Notes: generated by a model not told the origin, from the letters alone. Shown: positions 34,684 through 49,676, counted from the first letter of the stretch. The stretch is DNA of 64,000 nt from Patagioenas fasciata (GCF_037038585.1 NC_092521.1:110386605-110450604), one strand, 5' to 3'. Program-made: numbers and translations.

Positions 34684-37009
34684 AGGTATTTGTTTATTAT
34701 CTATGGTCTTGTCTGAGCACCCTTTTATTTTTCTTTCTCCTTGGTAAATGACTGAACTTTTTTCGGATTTGGAAACTAAAACAAATCTATGCAGCCTTAG
34801 CAATGAATGCAGTTAGAGATATGGAAATTTAGGTATTGAAACAGTTCAATTTGGTGAAATAATATAATTAAATAAGTAGTCTTGAGTATAGACCTGCTCT
34901 TACTGCAGTGCCTCAATGTGTGAATGATTAAGAAAAAAAACCAACAAAGCCCATCGTTAAGGGCAATTTCTGATAACCAGGGAAGGAAAGGTAAAGTGCC
35001 AGCAGTAATCTCCTTAATTTGGGCAATCTGCACAATACTGTGACTGTGTGCAAAATAATACAAAAGAGACTGGCTTCTCAGCAAAGTATGTGCACGTGGT
35101 TAGCAAACTACATACAGAAGTGATAATAGTAAATACAAGTGTGTTGTTTCTCTCATCCAGAGTATATTAAGAGATTTGCAGATAAATAAGAAATCAAGAT
35201 CAATGCCCTGGAGACTTTACAATCAGAGTAGTCCATTGTAATTCATTTGTTAATTTATAGAGACTTTCAGGGAGTGTCGCACATGCCATTATGGTCCTCA
35301 GGGCTGACTTTTGCATTTGGGTATCCCTGTATCACTCAAATCAATGGGATATGCTAGCTTTAGCAGCAAGATAGATGACTAACCAAACCGGTTCCTTCAG
35401 AAGCCGTCCTTATCTTCCTTTAGCACAAACTCCGTTTGCTTAATAGCTCTTCAGAAACAAACCCCGTGAAAGGTTTACTTCATTTTAGGCACGATGACAA
35501 TACCTTCATGGAATGGTGTGGCATAGAAACTGTTGAAATTGCCACAGACTCCTGTATCAGTCCAAGTTTTTGTAGCACATGTGCATCAGAGGGCACAGTC
35601 ACTCTGTATGTGAGTGGAGTATCCCAGGAAGAACTAACGTATGTTCGAAATTCGCAGTTCAGCATGTTAGAAGCATTGGCATTTACAGGTGCAAGAACTT
35701 GTGTCAAATCTCATGTTAGACTCAGATCTGTATTGCAAAAGTCCTTGTGTAATGCAAATGTGGTTGTACTGTCAGAGAAATGCTTTGACTTGTGGAACTT
35801 TAGTTGGAGGAACCAGAATTGGCTGTATCCACAAAAACATCCTCTGGCCAGTTAGGAGCACTTGCTGAGGTGACCCAGCTGACAAAACTTTTTAATTTAA
35901 ATGATACAAAATAGAGGTGAGGTCTTATTCTGTACAAAGATGACCAGCTAGCTAGAGTAATATGTTATTCTGGAAAGGCGTGAACTGAATTAGGCATCTT
36001 CTATTTGTGTTTATAATTTTGCAAAACCCCGTTCTGCTATACTTCTTGTGCACCCACTAGGGAAAAACACGATTGTGTTGGTTGGGGCTCAGCTGGCACA
36101 GGAATTGCACTTAATCCAGCTAGGATTTTGCTAGTTTTAGCAGAAAGGAAAAGTTAATAGGAAAGGCAGCAGGGCTTTCATTTGCTCCTCAGCGGAAGGC
36201 ACATTCTTGCTTTTCGCTTCCTGGATTTACTCTGTAGCAGTTGTAGAAGGTGTGTAGCCTCCGATGAATACTCAAGCAGCAGTTATTGCTGTGACAGGGA
36301 TAATCGCCTGCCTTGCTCTCGCCTTGAGGTTAGCTTGAGCAACATGTCTTGCTGTAAATGCAGTTGGCAAAGTTAGTGCAGAATTTGCCACTCTGGGTCT
36401 TAAGCCACGCTCCACCCAGTGCCTGTATTGGGGACAATGACTGAGCAGGAACTGCTGCTTCATGGAGCTAAGGGGTGCAGCAGGAGGGCAGGACTGGTGA
36501 TGAGAGGTGAGCAGAGAGGCCCTTACCTCTGGGATGCATCCTTTGAATGAGGCTGATGCAGTGCCACACATCTCCGGGTTCACATGACAAGAGTGGGATA
36601 AAAGCTGCCTTGGAAAGCCCTTTGTTCCTGAGGACCACTGCTGTTCATACGTGTTCATCTGGAGGGCTTGTGAAATGCATGAGGACATCAGCAGCGAGCA
36701 CTATGGGTTTATCAGCTTTGTGTAGGTGGAGGTAGAAAGTGTTCAGGTCAATTATTTTGCCAGGAGTTAATGGTACACAGTGCGGGAATCCGCTGCTTGG
36801 CATTTTGTGTGGGCTCTGACAGTTGCTGTTCAGCTTGGTACAGGACATGATGACCCGGTAACATACATATTGACCTTCTCCTGTGCTACTTCCAGAAACA
36901 TTTTATTAGTAGGTGCAGTATAAGATTAAGATAAGTATCTTTCAAGCCCATTCTGGTTTTTGATGTGTTACTTCTTGGCTTCCAACTGCGGCAAACGGGA
37001 CTGTAATAC

Positions 37010-37027
37010 TTTTTTTTTTTTTTTTTT
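37010..37027. repeat. T18 homopolymer
   Basis: An uninterrupted T run in intron 1 with no recognisable retroposon next to it. Confidence 0.85.
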
Positions 37028-37230
37028 AGGGCTGAATTCTGCTGATCTAACAGTATTGAGTAACAGTGTATTTTTTTTTCTTCAGAAATAGTTACAGAAC
37101 ATTTGGCATGAATATGGCAGCAGAAGTCATTTCTAAAGGAAATGTGGAAAAAAGAGATGTACTCCTCTGTACAGAGAAGTTGTACCAAAATAAATGCCTA
37201 TTCCGTCTGAAGCAAGATGGTTATTTATTA

Positions 37231-37255
37231 AGACTATGACCTGACTTCATAGTCT
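37231..37255. repeat. 8-bp inverted repeat
   Basis: AGACTATG at 37231-37238 pairs with CATAGTCT at 37248-37255 across a 9-nt loop. No function is assigned. Confidence 0.6.
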
Positions 37256-37760
37256 GTCCCAGCGGGAGAATGTGTAGGTGTGAATCTTGTGCTTTCTGTG
37301 CTTAATAGTGTTACTGAGGGTTGCTCATGGGGAAGAAGCACGAGAAACCCACTTGTGAGGTTGTGTGTTTGAACAGGAAATCTTTGTGATGACCAGAGTC
37401 AAAAGACAAAGCCACATAGGTTGTCCATTGAGCTAAGTACACTTGCTACCATACTGCACCTTTTAATTTTTTTTTTAAAGAACAGGAGACATTGCTAGGA
37501 GACACCAGGTCTGGATTTATGTAGCCTGTAAAGGCGTGTGAGCTTTCATTTTGAAGTTTTAATGCAAGGTGTGTTTTGCCTGTTGACAGATCCATGCGAG
37601 GCAAATGCAAAGTTCCTCCTTCTGCCAGCATGCCTTCTCCTGCCCAGCACATCTGCGTACATGAAAGTAAACATGTACGTGTTCACATGCATGTCGTACT
37701 ATTAGAGTGCATCAAACCATGGGTGGGTTTTGTTTGCTTTCGTGGCTGAAGAGGTGGAAA

Positions 37761-37962
37761 GAAAAAACCAAACCAAACCAAACCAAAAAAACCCCAATGA
37801 ACCAAAACACAACCAAAACAAAAAAAAATCCAACTGGAAAAAAGAATCACTTCCAGTCAAACTGCAACAAATATGTCACGGTGATTCTTGTCAAGTGAAG
37901 GGAAAAAAAACCCAACCAAACAAAACAAAACAACAACAATAAAAACCACCAACAAAAACCCC
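37761..37962. repeat. A/C-rich low-complexity region
   Basis: Two A/C-rich stretches (37761-37840 and 37898-37962), made of AAACC, AAAAC and CAACAA units, are separated by about 57 bp of ordinary sequence. It is the complement type of the T/G tracts elsewhere in the window. Confidence 0.8.
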
Positions 37963-40900
37963 TCAATTTTAAGATAATCTGGAAGATTAAATTGAACCTG
38001 AGACTATTTCTTTTCTTTTTAAGTTGGATAAGAAGGAAAATGAAATGCTGTTTGAAATGAAAATTTGCAGGTTTATTTTGAAAATACCAGACCACTTGAT
38101 TTTCTCATGTCTCCCGCCCACTCACTTTTTTGGCCAAGTCCTGTTCGCTGAGTTTGGCCAAGTTAATGAACTAACTCTCAATTCGCTTCTTCCTCCACTG
38201 AAAAACTAAAGGTTTGAGGGTGGAGTAAACTGTCATTTGAATACACATAAATATCTCTGCTCCAATTTGAGTGAACATTAAGTAGAGAGTCCAAAATGTT
38301 TGTGATCACTTTTTTCCATTTTCATTAAATGAAGTAAAAATAGTGAAATAATAGAAATAATGAAATATAATGAGTAAATTAATGGGGTTTTTTAAAAAGC
38401 TTGGTATCCATCACCTTCCTGGCCTATGTGTGCTTGCTGCCTTCACCATACCTTGCTAACCTCTGGCCAGAGGAGATGCTGGAGGCTTGCAACCTCCTTG
38501 CAGGAGGTGCACAAGCAGGCGGGCTGGGGCTTTGGGCAGGCGGGGCGAAAGCTGCCGAGCGGTAGCAATGCCCCAAGGGCCGTGAGTGCTGCTGTGTGGG
38601 TTAAAAGCCTTCTCCTCCATCTAGCGGTTACCGCTCTGTGGTTCTTTTACCTTGCAAAGTGCTGTGTGAAGAAGGGTGGGTAGCTGCCCCGGGCGTACCC
38701 TCCAGCTCCCTGGAAAAGCCATGAGTTTGCCAGCCCCCTCCATCCCAAACAATGCAAAAAAGAATAAATAAAACTATGCAGGACCAGCAAAGGCGGTTTT
38801 GCCAGAACCGCTCTGCCTGGGGTGGGTGGCTCCTCCCCAGGGTGTGGGGGCCAGCGGGGATAAGTGAGTTGAGTGAGTTGGCAGAGATCATGTCAGGCGG
38901 GATGTTTTCTGGGGAAAATGTGGAAGAAAGGAAGAGAAGATATAAACCAGGTGTCTTGATGACAGGATAGTAGTATTTTAGCTCTGGCTTTTATGAGAAG
39001 AAAATTATCAGTTTGTGGGAACGGGGTTTGTGTAAGTTTGGTAATCAAAACGTGGTGACATAATCCTTGCCTTCCCGTCACCAGATTCAGCAGCAAATAT
39101 GAAGATAACCAGAAAAGCTCTGGAAATCAGCCACTCCTGGCACTGGGGCACTGCAAGATCATGCAGCACTTCTCCTAGGTAGGGAAAAGTATTATTTTAC
39201 CTATCGGGAGCCATGGCATTGGAGCCACAGAGTCTTTGAATGGTTGCCTGAGGCAATACAGCTGGCTGTTGGCCTCTAGCCCAATGCCCAAGCCAATAAT
39301 AAACAGTGCCTGGAGTTGAAGGTAACCAACATCCTGCTCAGGGTTCATTTGCTAGCTTTGAAACAAAATCTCACACAGAGCATCATTTCCCCTTTTTTCC
39401 TGAAGACCCTTCTGCATGTCCTTCCGTGGTGACAAGTCCCTTGATAGAAACTAGCTGTGGCTTGGGATGAGGTGACCGCAGCATGCATCTGGCTTGGCTC
39501 CCTGTGACCCAAGCGTGCTCACTCCCTGTCTGTGGTACGGCTCAGCATGCCTGGCCCCTTGCTCCACCGCCCCAGGGGAAGCCCCAGCACATCCTGAAAT
39601 AACAGTGGTATGAGACAGTAGCTGCAAATCAAGGTTGGGTGTAAGCAGATGTAAAGTCTGAATTGTTTCTTAAATTATGCTTTCTACATAGCTGCAGCAC
39701 AGTGGTGATGGCAGTTTTCATATTTGCAAGGCCTAACTTCAAACAAACACAAGCAAACAATAACAAAAAAAAATACTATAGCTGCTTCTGTCTGGGGTTA
39801 TGTATTCACATTCACCATTAAGATCTGAGAGACATACGTGCACTTCTGAAAGCTGAATTGATTCACATCTGAGGTAGTAGACATTTCTTCTTGAGAGTTG
39901 TGTACTTAAATTCTGCAATGTGCAATCATGGCTGAATGTGCAGTTCCCAATTGCTAAGCCATTCTCTAATCTTGGAAATACCAATTTTTTTAATTGCATG
40001 AAATTAGACTCTATTTTATTATTTTTCTTAAATTTTGAAGTTCAAAATGCTTTTGTAGAATAATTGTGTTTTCTGAAGTTCACTCCTGATGTAAGACTAA
40101 GGCAGGGTTCAAGAGAGAAGCTTGTTTTAGCAGTTGGTTCAGTTATTTCAACAATGCCTTTAGCAAAGAAATAAGAGGCTGTTTGCACAAATCAGTAACT
40201 AGTTCCCATGATTCAGATTGAATCACGTAGCTCAAGTCATTTGAATAAATAAATGACTTCTAGTAAATGAGACAACCTCTGCAATTAGGATGGCATGCTG
40301 CATATTTCATGTTATTAATTATGTGGTTTTCAATAGATATGATTAAGCTGGGTTACACTTGGAATGCTAGGTGGCATTTCAACACAAGCCACTTAACCAA
40401 GGTTTACATAAAAAATGAGATACACATGTGTTCTGTACAGGTGGCATTGTACTGTATCTTCAACACTTAAGTTTTCTTATTGATTTTCCACAAGTGGATA
40501 CTTAATAGGGAAAAGGAGTCACTTTGCCAAGTGCACCTTCGTTTTATTTAATTGTAGTGGGGAATGCTTCCCAAACTTTTGCAATTTGCTGCAATCTTAG
40601 CTTTGCTTCATGTCTTCCTGGGATATCAGCTCCCATGGATGTGCCATAACCAGAGATGCAGAAAACTGCTTTTCTCAGATTTGCTCATGGATTATGTGCT
40701 ATCCGTGGTGATATGCTTCATGGTACACCTCCAGCTTCTGCCGTTGAGTTTGAACTTGTGACAAGAGCATTGTAATTTGGCGTAGAAGACAAGCAAGAAA
40801 AGGTCTTCTTGGCCTTTGTTTCCTAATGGTATTATTTTGTAGTTTGTCTTAATTTTAAGTAACTGTATTATGTGATCGAAAAATCCCATGTGGTTTTGGC

Positions 40901-42596
40901 ATTGTGAAAGTATTATTAAAAAAAAATATGGTCACTTTACACTACCCTGTCATAAGTGGTTATACCATCTACAAAGCAATGTTGATTAATTTAAGAAAAT
41001 ACACTCTGAGTTATCAAAGGCAATAAGCAGATCTGGCTGATGGTGCACTCTGGGGATATGGAGAATAGGTAAGATTTGAGGACCTACTGTCCATATGCTC
41101 ATCTGCTTTATTCAGGAGAAAATTTTGCTATCATGTTTCTTTCCAACTTTTTTATCATATATAAATATTTATATAACTTTTTTTTATAACGTAAAAGATA
41201 TGTAAGACACTAGGGATACCTATTTGATAAAAGAGCCTTTCAGTATAATGCAGATACCAGAGACCTTCAGTGCCAGATAAAAAATGCCATTTTGTATATG
41301 TGATCACCGTTTCTTCTGCAAGTGGAAGTTACCGGTTCTCCTGCCTGAAGGCATTGGTGCTGAACTTTGCACGAACTATGACTTTGGAAGCACAAAAAAA
41401 CCCAACAAAATCCTCTTTCTTTCCCTTTAATCATGGGGAAGGGGAAGCTGTGGTAAGAGTAGGTATGACTAATGTTTTACAAGCTTGCTTCTCGTTTGTT
41501 AAATGTGAAGGTACAGAGATCATCTACTGAGAACGTGAGGACAAGGAATCCTTCCCTCACAAAAAAATGGAGGGGAGTCCTCAAGTCCCTGAGTGTGACC
41601 CCATCACTGGCTGGATCAGTGTTGTTGGAAACTGCTGAACGGGAAGTGCCTTACTGAAAAGCTGTTATATGTGTGGAGCTTTTTTTTCTCCTCCATTTTT
41701 ATTGCAACCTATTTCTCATGAATGGAAACTTGACATTCCCACTTTTTGAACAAGATTCAATTTGTTTTGTTGCTCTTCAGACTTGTTTTGCACTAGGTCT
41801 GTACCCATTTTTTTTTCACCCCCATTAAAAACAAACAGAAAACCTCAAGTGAAAAACTGATGAAACCAGAACAAAACAAACCAATTTTTTTTTTTAAACA
41901 GAAGTGTTAGTTGGCAAAATCCTGAGTCTGGAAGCTGCTTTGTCAAACCTAGACTATAATTTAAGCTGTTTGGTCTCCATATGAACATGAGTTATGCACC
42001 ACAGAGCGATGTGGAGGACGCAGGGCCCTAGCTGTTGGCTAAGAGGTGAGAAGTGGTGGCAGTATGACTTTGTTTTCAGAGCCTACCTAAAGGAGAGACA
42101 TCGCTCCCTGAAAAACAAGCTGTCAGAAAATCTAGTAACAGCCCCATCTCCTCTCCCTTAGGTACTGATCCAGGTCTTTCCCAATTAAGACCTGCATGAA
42201 CATGAACAGAAGATGAATTATGTCCAGGAAGAGTGTATGTCCCTCTTCAGGTTCAGTATTCAAATTCTGGCTAGTATCTGATCGCTCACAGTGAGTTTGT
42301 CCTTACCAAGCTACAGCAGCTGACAGGGCGTTGATCACCCATAGAAGTGGGCAATTTAGGGTTTGGCTTTCTAATGAAAGCCTCTCTAGCTGGTCCTTTT
42401 GTACTTTCACATGCTGGGGACAGAGCACAGCCTTCCATTTAAAGTTTCACTCATGGAGCAGAGGAAAGCCAACATTAGAATTGAGCTGGTGCCTCTGTGC
42501 AGCAGACTGAATTAACCACATGAGGCTTGCAAGGTGTTATTAACACTGTGCTTTGCTTTTACTTTCATGTTTGTAGCATCTAGGTAGATATTGATG

Positions 42597-42638
42597 CCAT
42601 TATCACTTCCCCGAAACTAATGGCAGAAGTGATAATGG
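42597..42638. repeat. Perfect 13-bp inverted repeat
   Basis: CCATTATCACTTC at 42597-42609 is exactly complementary to GAAGTGATAATGG at 42626-42638, with a 16-nt loop. It is the longest separated-arm stem I noticed in intron 1. It is shorter than a microRNA precursor, which needs about 22 paired bases or more. Confidence 0.92.
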
Positions 42639-44108
42639 TCTTTGGGAGTGGGAGCAGGGACAAGTATTTCACTGCAGATCTGGAAAGTCATGTTTATGCA
42701 AGTCACGCAGATCATGTTTATGTTATGTGCTTGGCTTCTACCTATCTGGAAAGGAAGAAAAATAGTTGAGTTGCAGCAGTCTTAATTTGGCGTAAAAGTA
42801 AAAATGCGATCCCTTCAATTTGTAATTCCTAATTTGACCACTTGCAAGGGGGGATATCTTCAGTAGGGAGTGAAGTCAAAACTTCAGCATTTTCAGTTAT
42901 CTGGTAGGATAATTTCTTAAAACATTTGTGTTAGGATATATGTCCAGTTAATAGATCAGTTTGATATTTTTGTTTGGGATTTGAAAGGGTTATCATTGAA
43001 AAGCTGTCTCATTCCCATCTGGCCTTCAAAAAATAATTAACTGTTGAGCAATGGCATTGTCAGTGTGTTTCCTATCTCATAAGCTCTGCAACGTGCTCCT
43101 GTTAATGATTTTATTATTTCAGAGCTGCTCTTGTTCTTTCTTTCCCGCCTTAATGAGGCAGATCCCCTAGGCAGCATCACTTTATCACAGTTGTCTATGG
43201 TAGATGAACTAATCCAGCACTGTGGAAGTTTGTGTTCATCACTGTGTAAGATGCTCCAATCAGTACGTGTGGGTAATTCTCCCTGACACTTAAAAGCTTT
43301 GTCAAGTGCAAAGAAGGAAGGACAGACTGTTTTTCTAAATGAGGGTCATCTTGATTTGAACAGCAGCAGTCTGGTTTGCATCAATGAGCAGATAGCATTC
43401 AGTAAATTAAGAGTAAAAGGGACTAATTAACACTTTCTCTGTTTCTTTTGTGATTGGTCATTAGTCACTATGAACCACATTAATTCCTGATAGTGTAGGG
43501 CATGAAAGGTGCCAATGCCAAGCTCAGGTCAAGAACTGGATTCTTTGAGATTCTGGAGAGTAATATTCCCTTTTTACTGTATTGCTTGTTTCTCAGAGTT
43601 GCCTCCACGTATCATGGAATTTAATACATGTGTGTTTGTATGCTCAGGTAACGTCTGTATTTTGTATTTCATCATATGAAGAGAGAATATTAATTCATGA
43701 TGGGCACTTGAAAGGAACTAAGGCTACTTTCTCCTGATTTAATATTATACTGACTGAATCCTGTCTATGAACTAAACTCAAATACTGTTTCAAAGACTCA
43801 GATCAGCTCAGAAATAGCAAACATATGGCTTCTGAATAAACAGACTAGCTATAATAGACAGGATTAGAAAATGGATTGTTCTGGGCCAACACTGTACTAT
43901 TGAGAATGATGATATCGTACTGGTAATTGCATTGTTGGGCTTAATGGCCCATAAACTTTGATAAAAGCTTTTGTAAAATTGTCAGCAATAATTCTCTCCA
44001 TTGTTCGGTTGCCAATGAACATCTTCAGCCCCCGGAATAGATTGCTACCATCAATTGTGTTTATGTAATTATATAAAATAAGATTTTCACTCTAAAGGTG
44101 TAATAACT

Positions 44109-44160
44109 GAAAAAAAACCCACAAAAAACCCAACAAACTACAAAACAAAAAAACCCTACC
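44109..44160. repeat. A/C-rich low-complexity tract
   Basis: About 50 bases composed almost only of A and C (AAACCC, AACAAA units) in intron 1. Confidence 0.8.
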
Positions 44161-47100
44161 ATTTTCAGCAGAAAATTAATGGGTCAGATCCACAATTGCT
44201 TTAACTACCACGAACTCTCTCACATAGGCTAGGATGAGGTGAGGGCTATGTGAATATATGGTCCCTTCAATTTTTTTCACATCTACTTCCTAACTTTATT
44301 TTTCCTCCTTCATTCCCTCCAGGTGATTGGGTAAATAACAAATTATCAGTCAGAATGTGATGGAAAATGAGCTATAATCCAAAGTGGGAAGAGGAGGAAG
44401 CTCTCTTGTGAGAAAATAAATAGCACAGGGTATTTAACAGTGCATTAAGCAACATAGCTGTTAGACTTCACTGATAATACAGTGATGAGGGCAGGAAAAT
44501 ACTCTGTATGTCATTAGTTTAGTCAAGCGGTGAAATGTTCTGGCTCTGATATTGTTGGTTATACAGCGGCATTGATAATGCAAAGCATAATGAACAGCTG
44601 AACATGGACTTTCCACCTGTGCAGTGCAGGATGCAAAGGAGGAGCCGCCTCACCTGCCTGTAGGTGGAGTTTCATTTTTGTGCTCTAGGGAGGAGGGGAA
44701 CAGAAATGTTCCTTTTGCTAAATAGAAACAGGGTCTGTCCTCATAGAATTATTGCTTGCCTGTGCTTATTTGCTTAGCTTTCCTTAGGGGGTAGTGGTAG
44801 AGGTAGGAACATATCCTGGAGGAGTATATTCTCCACTTTCCACCTATAGAGCTCCAGTAATGCTTTATGCCAGAAAAATGTAACTCTTAAACTAATGATC
44901 TTGACTGGTGCAATAGCTGTGATAAAATTGCTTGCTCCATCTCCACCTTCCTGATGTATTTGGCAGTGGGTGGTAAAGTAGAATTCAAGGAGGGCCTCGA
45001 AGAGAGTCTGGCTTCTCATCTTTGGAGTGTGCAGCTTTGGAGAAAAGCACCGCAGCTACTTGCAGGGGAAATTATTAAAAAGGTAAAATTACAGAGAGCT
45101 GGAGGAGAAAGAAGAAAATCTGGAACACTTGTTTCTCAATTACAGTAACACTGGAGCAGGGACACGCATCTTCTGTTGGGACTTAATCCAGCAAACCTTA
45201 GGCATAATATTCCTTTGAAGTCTATGGATATTTTGCCTGCCAGGACTGAAGGATCAGGTTTTTTATTACTTTATTTGCCTAAGAAAACTCTTCTCATCTA
45301 GTTTAAAGGGAAAAAGTGATACAGAATACCACACTGTGTTATATGAAGACTATGCCAGAAAATAATTCTCCTGAAACAGAAGGTATTATAAATTATAATC
45401 ACATCACAAGGTATTGTGGTGTCAGTGTTATAACTTGAAATGAGTCTTCTGAGTGAGTATGCTTGAAAGTCTAGTAAGTATGTGTTCTGATAATTGTTCT
45501 TCCACTTTCATTCCCTAAAAGATTGTTTCTAGATGCATTCTTGAATGGGTTTAAGATGGTTGAATTCTTTAGGTCGTGTAAATCAGTGTGGCTTCAGCAT
45601 TGACTTCTGCCAGCCAAAGTGGTGGTCTGACGGTTTAGCAAGAAGGAGATGTCTCTCAACTTGCTGGAATGAACTTCACTGATTTGAGCAACATTTCACT
45701 CACACTGTATGTGTTGGTCTCAAAATTTTTACAAGGGAGTTCTTAGAAAGAAGTGTGTGTATCTATATATCTCTTTCTCTTTCTCTCTGATTTACTATAT
45801 CCCTGAGATGATATGTTAATATGGAATTCTTAGTTTATAGAGACCTCTGGCACTATTGCGTTGTACTTAAGGAAGAAAATGGTGTTACCACAGCAACTGC
45901 TACACCACCCAGTACTGAAGCAGCTCCCGTCTATGTAGCACTTATAAAAGTACATTAGACAGATTTTTAAAGTGCATGTAACTAAAGCAAGAGAAGGAAC
46001 TTAACACTTCCTGAAGGCAACAGGGAAAGAGGAGCATGAATTTGTTCAGAAGTTGAGAAAAGTTCTTAATGGCAGTAATTAGCAATAGCTCTGATTCAGC
46101 AAGCTGCTCTAGCAGATGGGTTGTTTCAAGTCTAAATGTGATCCCTTTGAAATCAGTGGAGTTGTATGTATGCATGGAGTTTGTACAGGTTCAAGAGTCT
46201 CACTTTACAGGGTACAAAAATTACATTGTTTAAGGGAGTGATGGTTTTGAGAGGCTCAAGTGGTCACACTTTCATAGGGTGTGACTGGTGAGGGCAGATA
46301 CATGGCATTTCTTGACAATGAGCTGCTGAAGATGATTGAAACGGAAGTCATGAGTAACTGGAAGTATCAGAGGTTTTGATTTATGGGTGTGAATTTTGAA
46401 CAAAGTTTCATGTTACATTTCTGCATCACCTGTATTTGATAGCAAGATAATGGTTTTAAGGTGTGTGTATATAATGCTGTTTGGCTGTTTATTAAACCTT
46501 AGACTGATAGATTATAAATGTTTCTGTACAATAAGAATGTAATTATCGTAGGGGAGGCAAAAGACCTAGGAAAGACTGAAAGTTTTTAACCTAGTCTGGA
46601 CTCAGTAAGATCATACCCTATTGAAAACCCAGTAGTGTAAGGTCATCCTGTTCTTTTTAAGACACAGTGGTACAGGAAGACCTTCTATGGTAATGAATTT
46701 ATTACATTTATTTGTATTCCTAATCCCCATGAAGAAAGAGCTAAGTATCTGTGAATTAATAAAAGTATGTGCTTAGAAAAAACATACTTGGGATTATGAA
46801 GGATTACTTATTACTCTCAGTAGCACCGAGTTTGCAACATTATTGATTGCTCTGCTCTTGTTGACTTTTTCTCACAGCTACTGTTTTTATCAGGTTGCAT
46901 AAAACAAAAGCAGTTTTCTAATTCTTGAAATAAAACCCAGAAAATGCTATGCCTTTACTCTGGTCTCTTTCCCTATTGACAGAGGAGTTTCTGGATGGCA
47001 CCTTTAGTCTTTGAAAGTGTTTTGAAATCACCATACAGACAAAAATCTGCGTAGATGCTAATCCAAAACCAAGTGAAAATGAATCCTGTGCTCTCCAGAC

Positions 47101-49676
47101 TAAATTTCACTCTTCTCTACTGCTGTTCACCAGTGAGCTATTGCTAGTTGTGAGATAAATGATGTGTGGGGCTGGAGGGAGCAGCTCTCCTAGTGCTGTC
47201 TTTGCTCTTCAGGGTTACTGTGCTTTCCCCAGTATGCTCTGGAGCTGGTCCTGGCAATGCTCTGAAGGACAGGCAGTGCTGGGGATCACTTCTTTCTCTC
47301 CCATGAGAGTCCTTGGTTGAATAACTTAAGAGGGGGCATTGCAGAAGTGTGTCTTGTCTGCTGTAGCTGGATGTTCAAAACTGAAACCAAGCCCTAGTAA
47401 AGCCAAGGTGCCCGTGAAAACTCACAAATTTTGCGTGAAAGCCATGCTGCATTGGAAGGCAGTTGGCCCTTTCCTCTCCTTGTCTCAGCCAGGTAGGCAT
47501 GAATGCTAAAGTTCACTTTTGGGTGATTTGTGAACCTCTGCTTTTTATATTGTGGTGTAACCTCCAACACTTATGCTGATACTCCTCCATAATTCCCATT
47601 CTGTTCTTCTTCACAGATACTCTCCCTTGATAAGTATCTTTATTGCAGGTTTCTTACTGGATAACCATCCTACAACTTCGATACATTTTGTTCAAACAAA
47701 TCCCAGAAGCACTTTGAAGTTCACTAAGTTAAAGGCAGTGACAGCGGCTGTATCCTGGGACTGGGAGCTTTGTGTGGAGCATCTTTGCGATGCTATCCAA
47801 AGGATCAGAAAAGCTGAGCAAGGTGGAGTGATCGTCTCTGAGAGGTCTTCTCTGTAACCTAATTTAGTTTTGGTACAAATATGCCAGGGGACTGCAGTGC
47901 ATGAAAGATTTTCCATGCTTTGTATTAATAAACAGTTTTTTAGGGAGAGTGCACAGACATGTAACATGTATTATGATTTACCCAAAATGTAAGAAAAAAA
48001 AAAAAACTTTGTAGTCAAAAGCAGAATTTTTAAGAGACCTTTTATTGTTTTTATTCAATGTTTTGAATCGGTACAGGAATAATGAGGCAGGCAGTCACTT
48101 ATCTCAGAAATGTACATATACCTTTAAAAACACAACCTCTGCCTGATTTCTCATTCATCACTCACCTCTGATGATAATGTTATGCTAGGAATGCTTTCCA
48201 ATACTAGCAGGATTTTTTAAAAGCTGCTTTAACTGTATCGTAAAAATGCTTTTGGAAACAGAGAAACAGAAAAGCTTGAAAGTCTCATGAGTGTTCAAGT
48301 GAAAGGAGTTCTCAGGGGTGGGGGAACTAGGATTCCCCATTCATAGTGGTTTAACCAGGCAGGGAATTTATTTGGTCATCTGCTTACAGAGATGTTGAGG
48401 GGATGACCTATTTTAAAATTCAAAATTAAAGACAATGAGATTATTCCAGTACATGAAGTTCAGAGCCTTGCTTGAAGGATGCGGTGGTAGCTAGCGTTGA
48501 TATCTGAAGACCACATTTTCTCCACAATTTGCAACCTATACACAAAGTGAAAACAGGTGACTAATGTCAGAGGGAGGAAACTTCTCGAGGCTTAGAAAGT
48601 TATTTCGTAGGCTCTGTTTTTCATTGCACCAAATTTATTTATAATGCTTTGTGCTCCTTGTTTAAAATGTGTGCGTTCCCTTGCTGTGTTTTCTGATTGT
48701 ACGGGATGTGGTATACTAAAAGGAGAGAGCTTGCTTTAGCTATGGACTAAATTAAACACCAGAGGCCTCTGAAAGTCATGTAAGAAAGTCTTTAGTTTTA
48801 AAGTGTAGTTTCATTTATAGGGAGGAATAGCAAACATTTACCTGTGCAGCAGGCAGCTGCATGGGCAGCTCTTATCTAAAGTTAACAATACCTTTATGTG
48901 CACAGGTATGTATGGGGAGAGTATAAGTATCTACAGCATCGTGGTATGAAAACATGAGGTCACATTCTGCCCTCAGGTAAACCTTCTGAAGCCCTGCTGA
49001 AGTGCTGAGATACTGTATTTAGGACTGAAAGCAGACCTGGGTATACAGCCAGGAGAAGCAGAGTTCAAAAGCAGGGATGCAAGTCTTTCAGGTTTGCTCC
49101 CAGTCTGGGCTGCCTATCACAAAGGGCTTGTGGCAAAAAAAAGAAGTTGTTTGCCCTCTATGAATCCAAGCTGTTGTAGAGAAGTCCTGTACACTACTCT
49201 TTCAATTACTTTTTGTTGTTTTGAGTATTTATTTTGGCCGCTGTATAACTGCAATAAGGAGTTTTACGTGGAAATAATAATTAATCTGTTGCAGATAAAG
49301 CAGGGGGTTTTAGTATAGTGTCTTAGAATGAGTGCTGGAAGAAGTATGACCAAGAAAAAAGTAAAGCAAGGAGCAGCTAGAGTTACCTGAATTCAACTAT
49401 GAAATCTTCAGCAGACTCTGGGGTATGGAGAGGGGTGGGCGTTGTTTTTGGTTTTACTTGGGTGGATTGGATTGATTGTATAGGGATCAGAATAATGGAT
49501 TTCCCATGAGATAGTCAAAAGAGGATTATAAAATCAAGATCTGTGTATTGTAGCTGTCTGTGCTGTTATATGGATTTGATATGGTCTAAAATTCACCCCA
49601 CCCCCAGCCCCATGTAATTGTATGTAGCCAAGAAATTACATGCTCTAATACAGGGTGTATGGACTAAAGAAATTAG

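Noticed and set aside
36272..36688. 138-codon minus-strand open frame in intron 1
   Set aside because: Composition looks random, no family resemblance, and no splice sites or promoter around it.
39870..39880. TGAGGTAGTAG, identical to the first 11 bases of let-7 microRNA
   Set aside because: The bases that follow do not continue the let-7 sequence and no complementary arm forms a precursor hairpin nearby; treated as a chance match.
43000..48000. Search for EGFR exon 2 or any other splice-flanked exon in the gene-poor middle of the intron
   Set aside because: No stretch encodes the expected continuation after EEKK and no other known protein fragment was recognised.
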